Shown here: positions 27,614 through 28,305 of the stretch, in pieces
Position numbering within the stretch: the first letter of the stretch is position 1
Layout of the letters: each line of letters begins with the position of its first letter
Virus record (IMG/VR): IMGVR_UViG_3300035099_000682
Location: 1-28,305 of that record
Strand: one strand, 5' to 3'
DNA length: 28,305 bases
Origin: a virus
Program-made: the position numbers and the translations under genes
Notes under the pieces: model-generated
Told to the model about the DNA's origin: nothing
Seen by the model: only the letters and a program-made list of their open reading frames with translations
The model's database searches: none

Positions 27614-28305
27614 TTAAATATGATGACCAAAAAATACTAGATGCTGTGGCAGCTACAAGAAAAGGAGATTTCCAACGCCTTTTATTGGAGTGGGCTAAGA
27701 AGCACCTCAGGGATTTTCCATGGAGAAAGGATCCAACACCTTTCGGAACCTTGGTTGCCGAAGTCTTATTGAGAAGAACCACCGCTTCTGCAGTGCTTCG
27801 GATTTATCAGTCCTTCATGAAAGAGTACAGTCATCCTCAGAAAATCGCAGCGGCTGAAGAAACGAAGTTAGAATCAACACTTTCGACAATCGGATATCAT
27901 AAACAGAGAACAAGAATACTCAAGGCTATCGCAAAATACTTGGTTGAAAGATTTGAAGGCACTGTTCCTTGTTCAAAGGAATTATTGTTGGAAATTCCCC
28001 ACGTCGGCTCCTATACCGCGGGGGCGGTCTTGTCACTTGGATGTGGTGAACCTTCCGCTATGGTAGACACGAACGTGGAAAGAATCTATGGCAGAGTTTT
28101 CTTGTTACATTTACCAAAGAGACGACGAAAGCATCTCATTGAGCGTATCGCCTCTATGTATGTGCCACTTGACAAGCACCAGACATACAACTTTGCTTTA
28201 TTGGACTTGTCGGCTCTTATTTGCACTTATGGAATTCCTAGATGTGTAAAATGCCCATTGAAAGGATTATGCGACTATTTCTCTCAAGGTCTACCACGCA
28301 GATAA
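27610..28305 (+). CDS. G:T mismatch (thymine) DNA glycosylase, Mig.MthI-like
   Basis: A 231-residue HhH-GPD glycosylase. It has DFPWRKDPTPF (35-45) and LLRRTTA (53-59), a helix-hairpin-helix IPHVGSYTAG (129-138), the catalytic aspartate D153 in MVDTNVER, and a [4Fe-4S] cluster with spacing C205-X6-C212-X2-C215-X5-C221. The hairpin carries tyrosine (Y135), as in MutY and the Methanothermobacter mismatch glycosylase Mig.MthI, not the lysine of endonuclease III; LLRRTTA also recalls Mig.MthI. It would remove T from G:T pairs left by deamination of the 5-methylcytosines made by the upstream enzyme. The ATG overlaps the methyltransferase stop (ATGA). The gene is complete at the window end. Confidence 0.88.
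   Translation: MIKYDDQKILDAVAATRKGDFQRLLLEWAKKHLRDFPWRKDPTPFGTLVAEVLLRRTTASAVLRIYQSFMKEYSHPQKIAAAEETKLESTLSTIGYHKQRTRILKAIAKYLVERFEGTVPCSKELLLEIPHVGSYTAGAVLSLGCGEPSAMVDTNVERIYGRVFLLHLPKRRRKHLIERIASMYVPLDKHQTYNFALLDLSALICTYGIPRCVKCPLKGLCDYFSQGLPRR

Noticed and set aside
1-28305. CRISPR arrays or insertion sequences
   Set aside because: I saw no array of regularly spaced repeats with unique spacers and no transposase; the only regular array is the three 29-bp tandem units without spacers.

Overview
The window is a nearly complete archaeal head-tail provirus (Caudoviricetes-like, HK97-fold capsid, siphovirus-type tail) with short pieces of flanking DNA. The archaeal assignment rests on TATA-box promoters, frequent TTG/GTG starts with GGAGG/GGTGA ribosome sites, an ABC-ATPase/acetyltransferase of the COG2401 type, a HerA-like ATPase, and a thymine-DNA-glycosylase/cytosine methyltransferase pair of the Methanothermobacter type. 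The protein style recalls Bathyarchaeia or related Thermoproteota, but that is my inference. No pseudomurein-cleaving lysin and no viral replication gene was recognised, so the virus probably depends on host replication.

Layout. 1-381: a small membrane protein, probably host. 536-547 and 26504-26515: a 12-bp exact direct repeat, the best candidate for attL/attR, which would make an element of about 26.0 kb. 556-2548: integrase and two small genes read leftward. 2549-2774: three 29-bp tandem repeats. 2775-4274: a rightward three-gene module with a PD-(D/E)XK nuclease-like protein, probably cargo. 4294-5167: a winged-helix regulator and a small conserved gene, with an inverted-repeat-rich control region between them. 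5168-5561: no convincing gene. 5562-8129: a HerA-like ATPase with a methyltransferase-like N-terminus.

8160-26129 is the late region, read leftward (high to low coordinates). In transcription order it holds: prohead protease/scaffold, decoration protein, major capsid protein, zinc-ribbon protein, winged-helix protein, portal, holin-like protein, beta-rich virion protein, Hint-domain protein, [a nuclease-like gene on the opposite strand], head-tail adaptor, toroid/head-closure fusion, tail terminator, tail tube, small protein, tail chaperones G and GT (with a -1 frameshift), gp10-like protein, very short tape measure, baseplate hub, hypothetical protein, small membrane protein, small terminase, large terminase and ABC-ATPase/acetyltransferase. 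26267-26386 encodes a ribbon-helix-helix protein read rightward.

26537-28305: a C5-cytosine methyltransferase overlapped by a G:T mismatch glycosylase, just outside the candidate attR.

The late genes are packed with stop/start overlaps. At several junctions the starting codon is not canonical: CTG at the portal, ATA at the tape measure and ATT or ACG at a membrane protein. The most distinctive points are the U UUU UUA frameshift site in the tail chaperone gene, the Hint-domain insertion in a virion protein, the toroid enzyme-like domain fused to the head-closure protein, the methyltransferase-HerA fusion, and the methyltransferase/glycosylase pair at the provirus edge.
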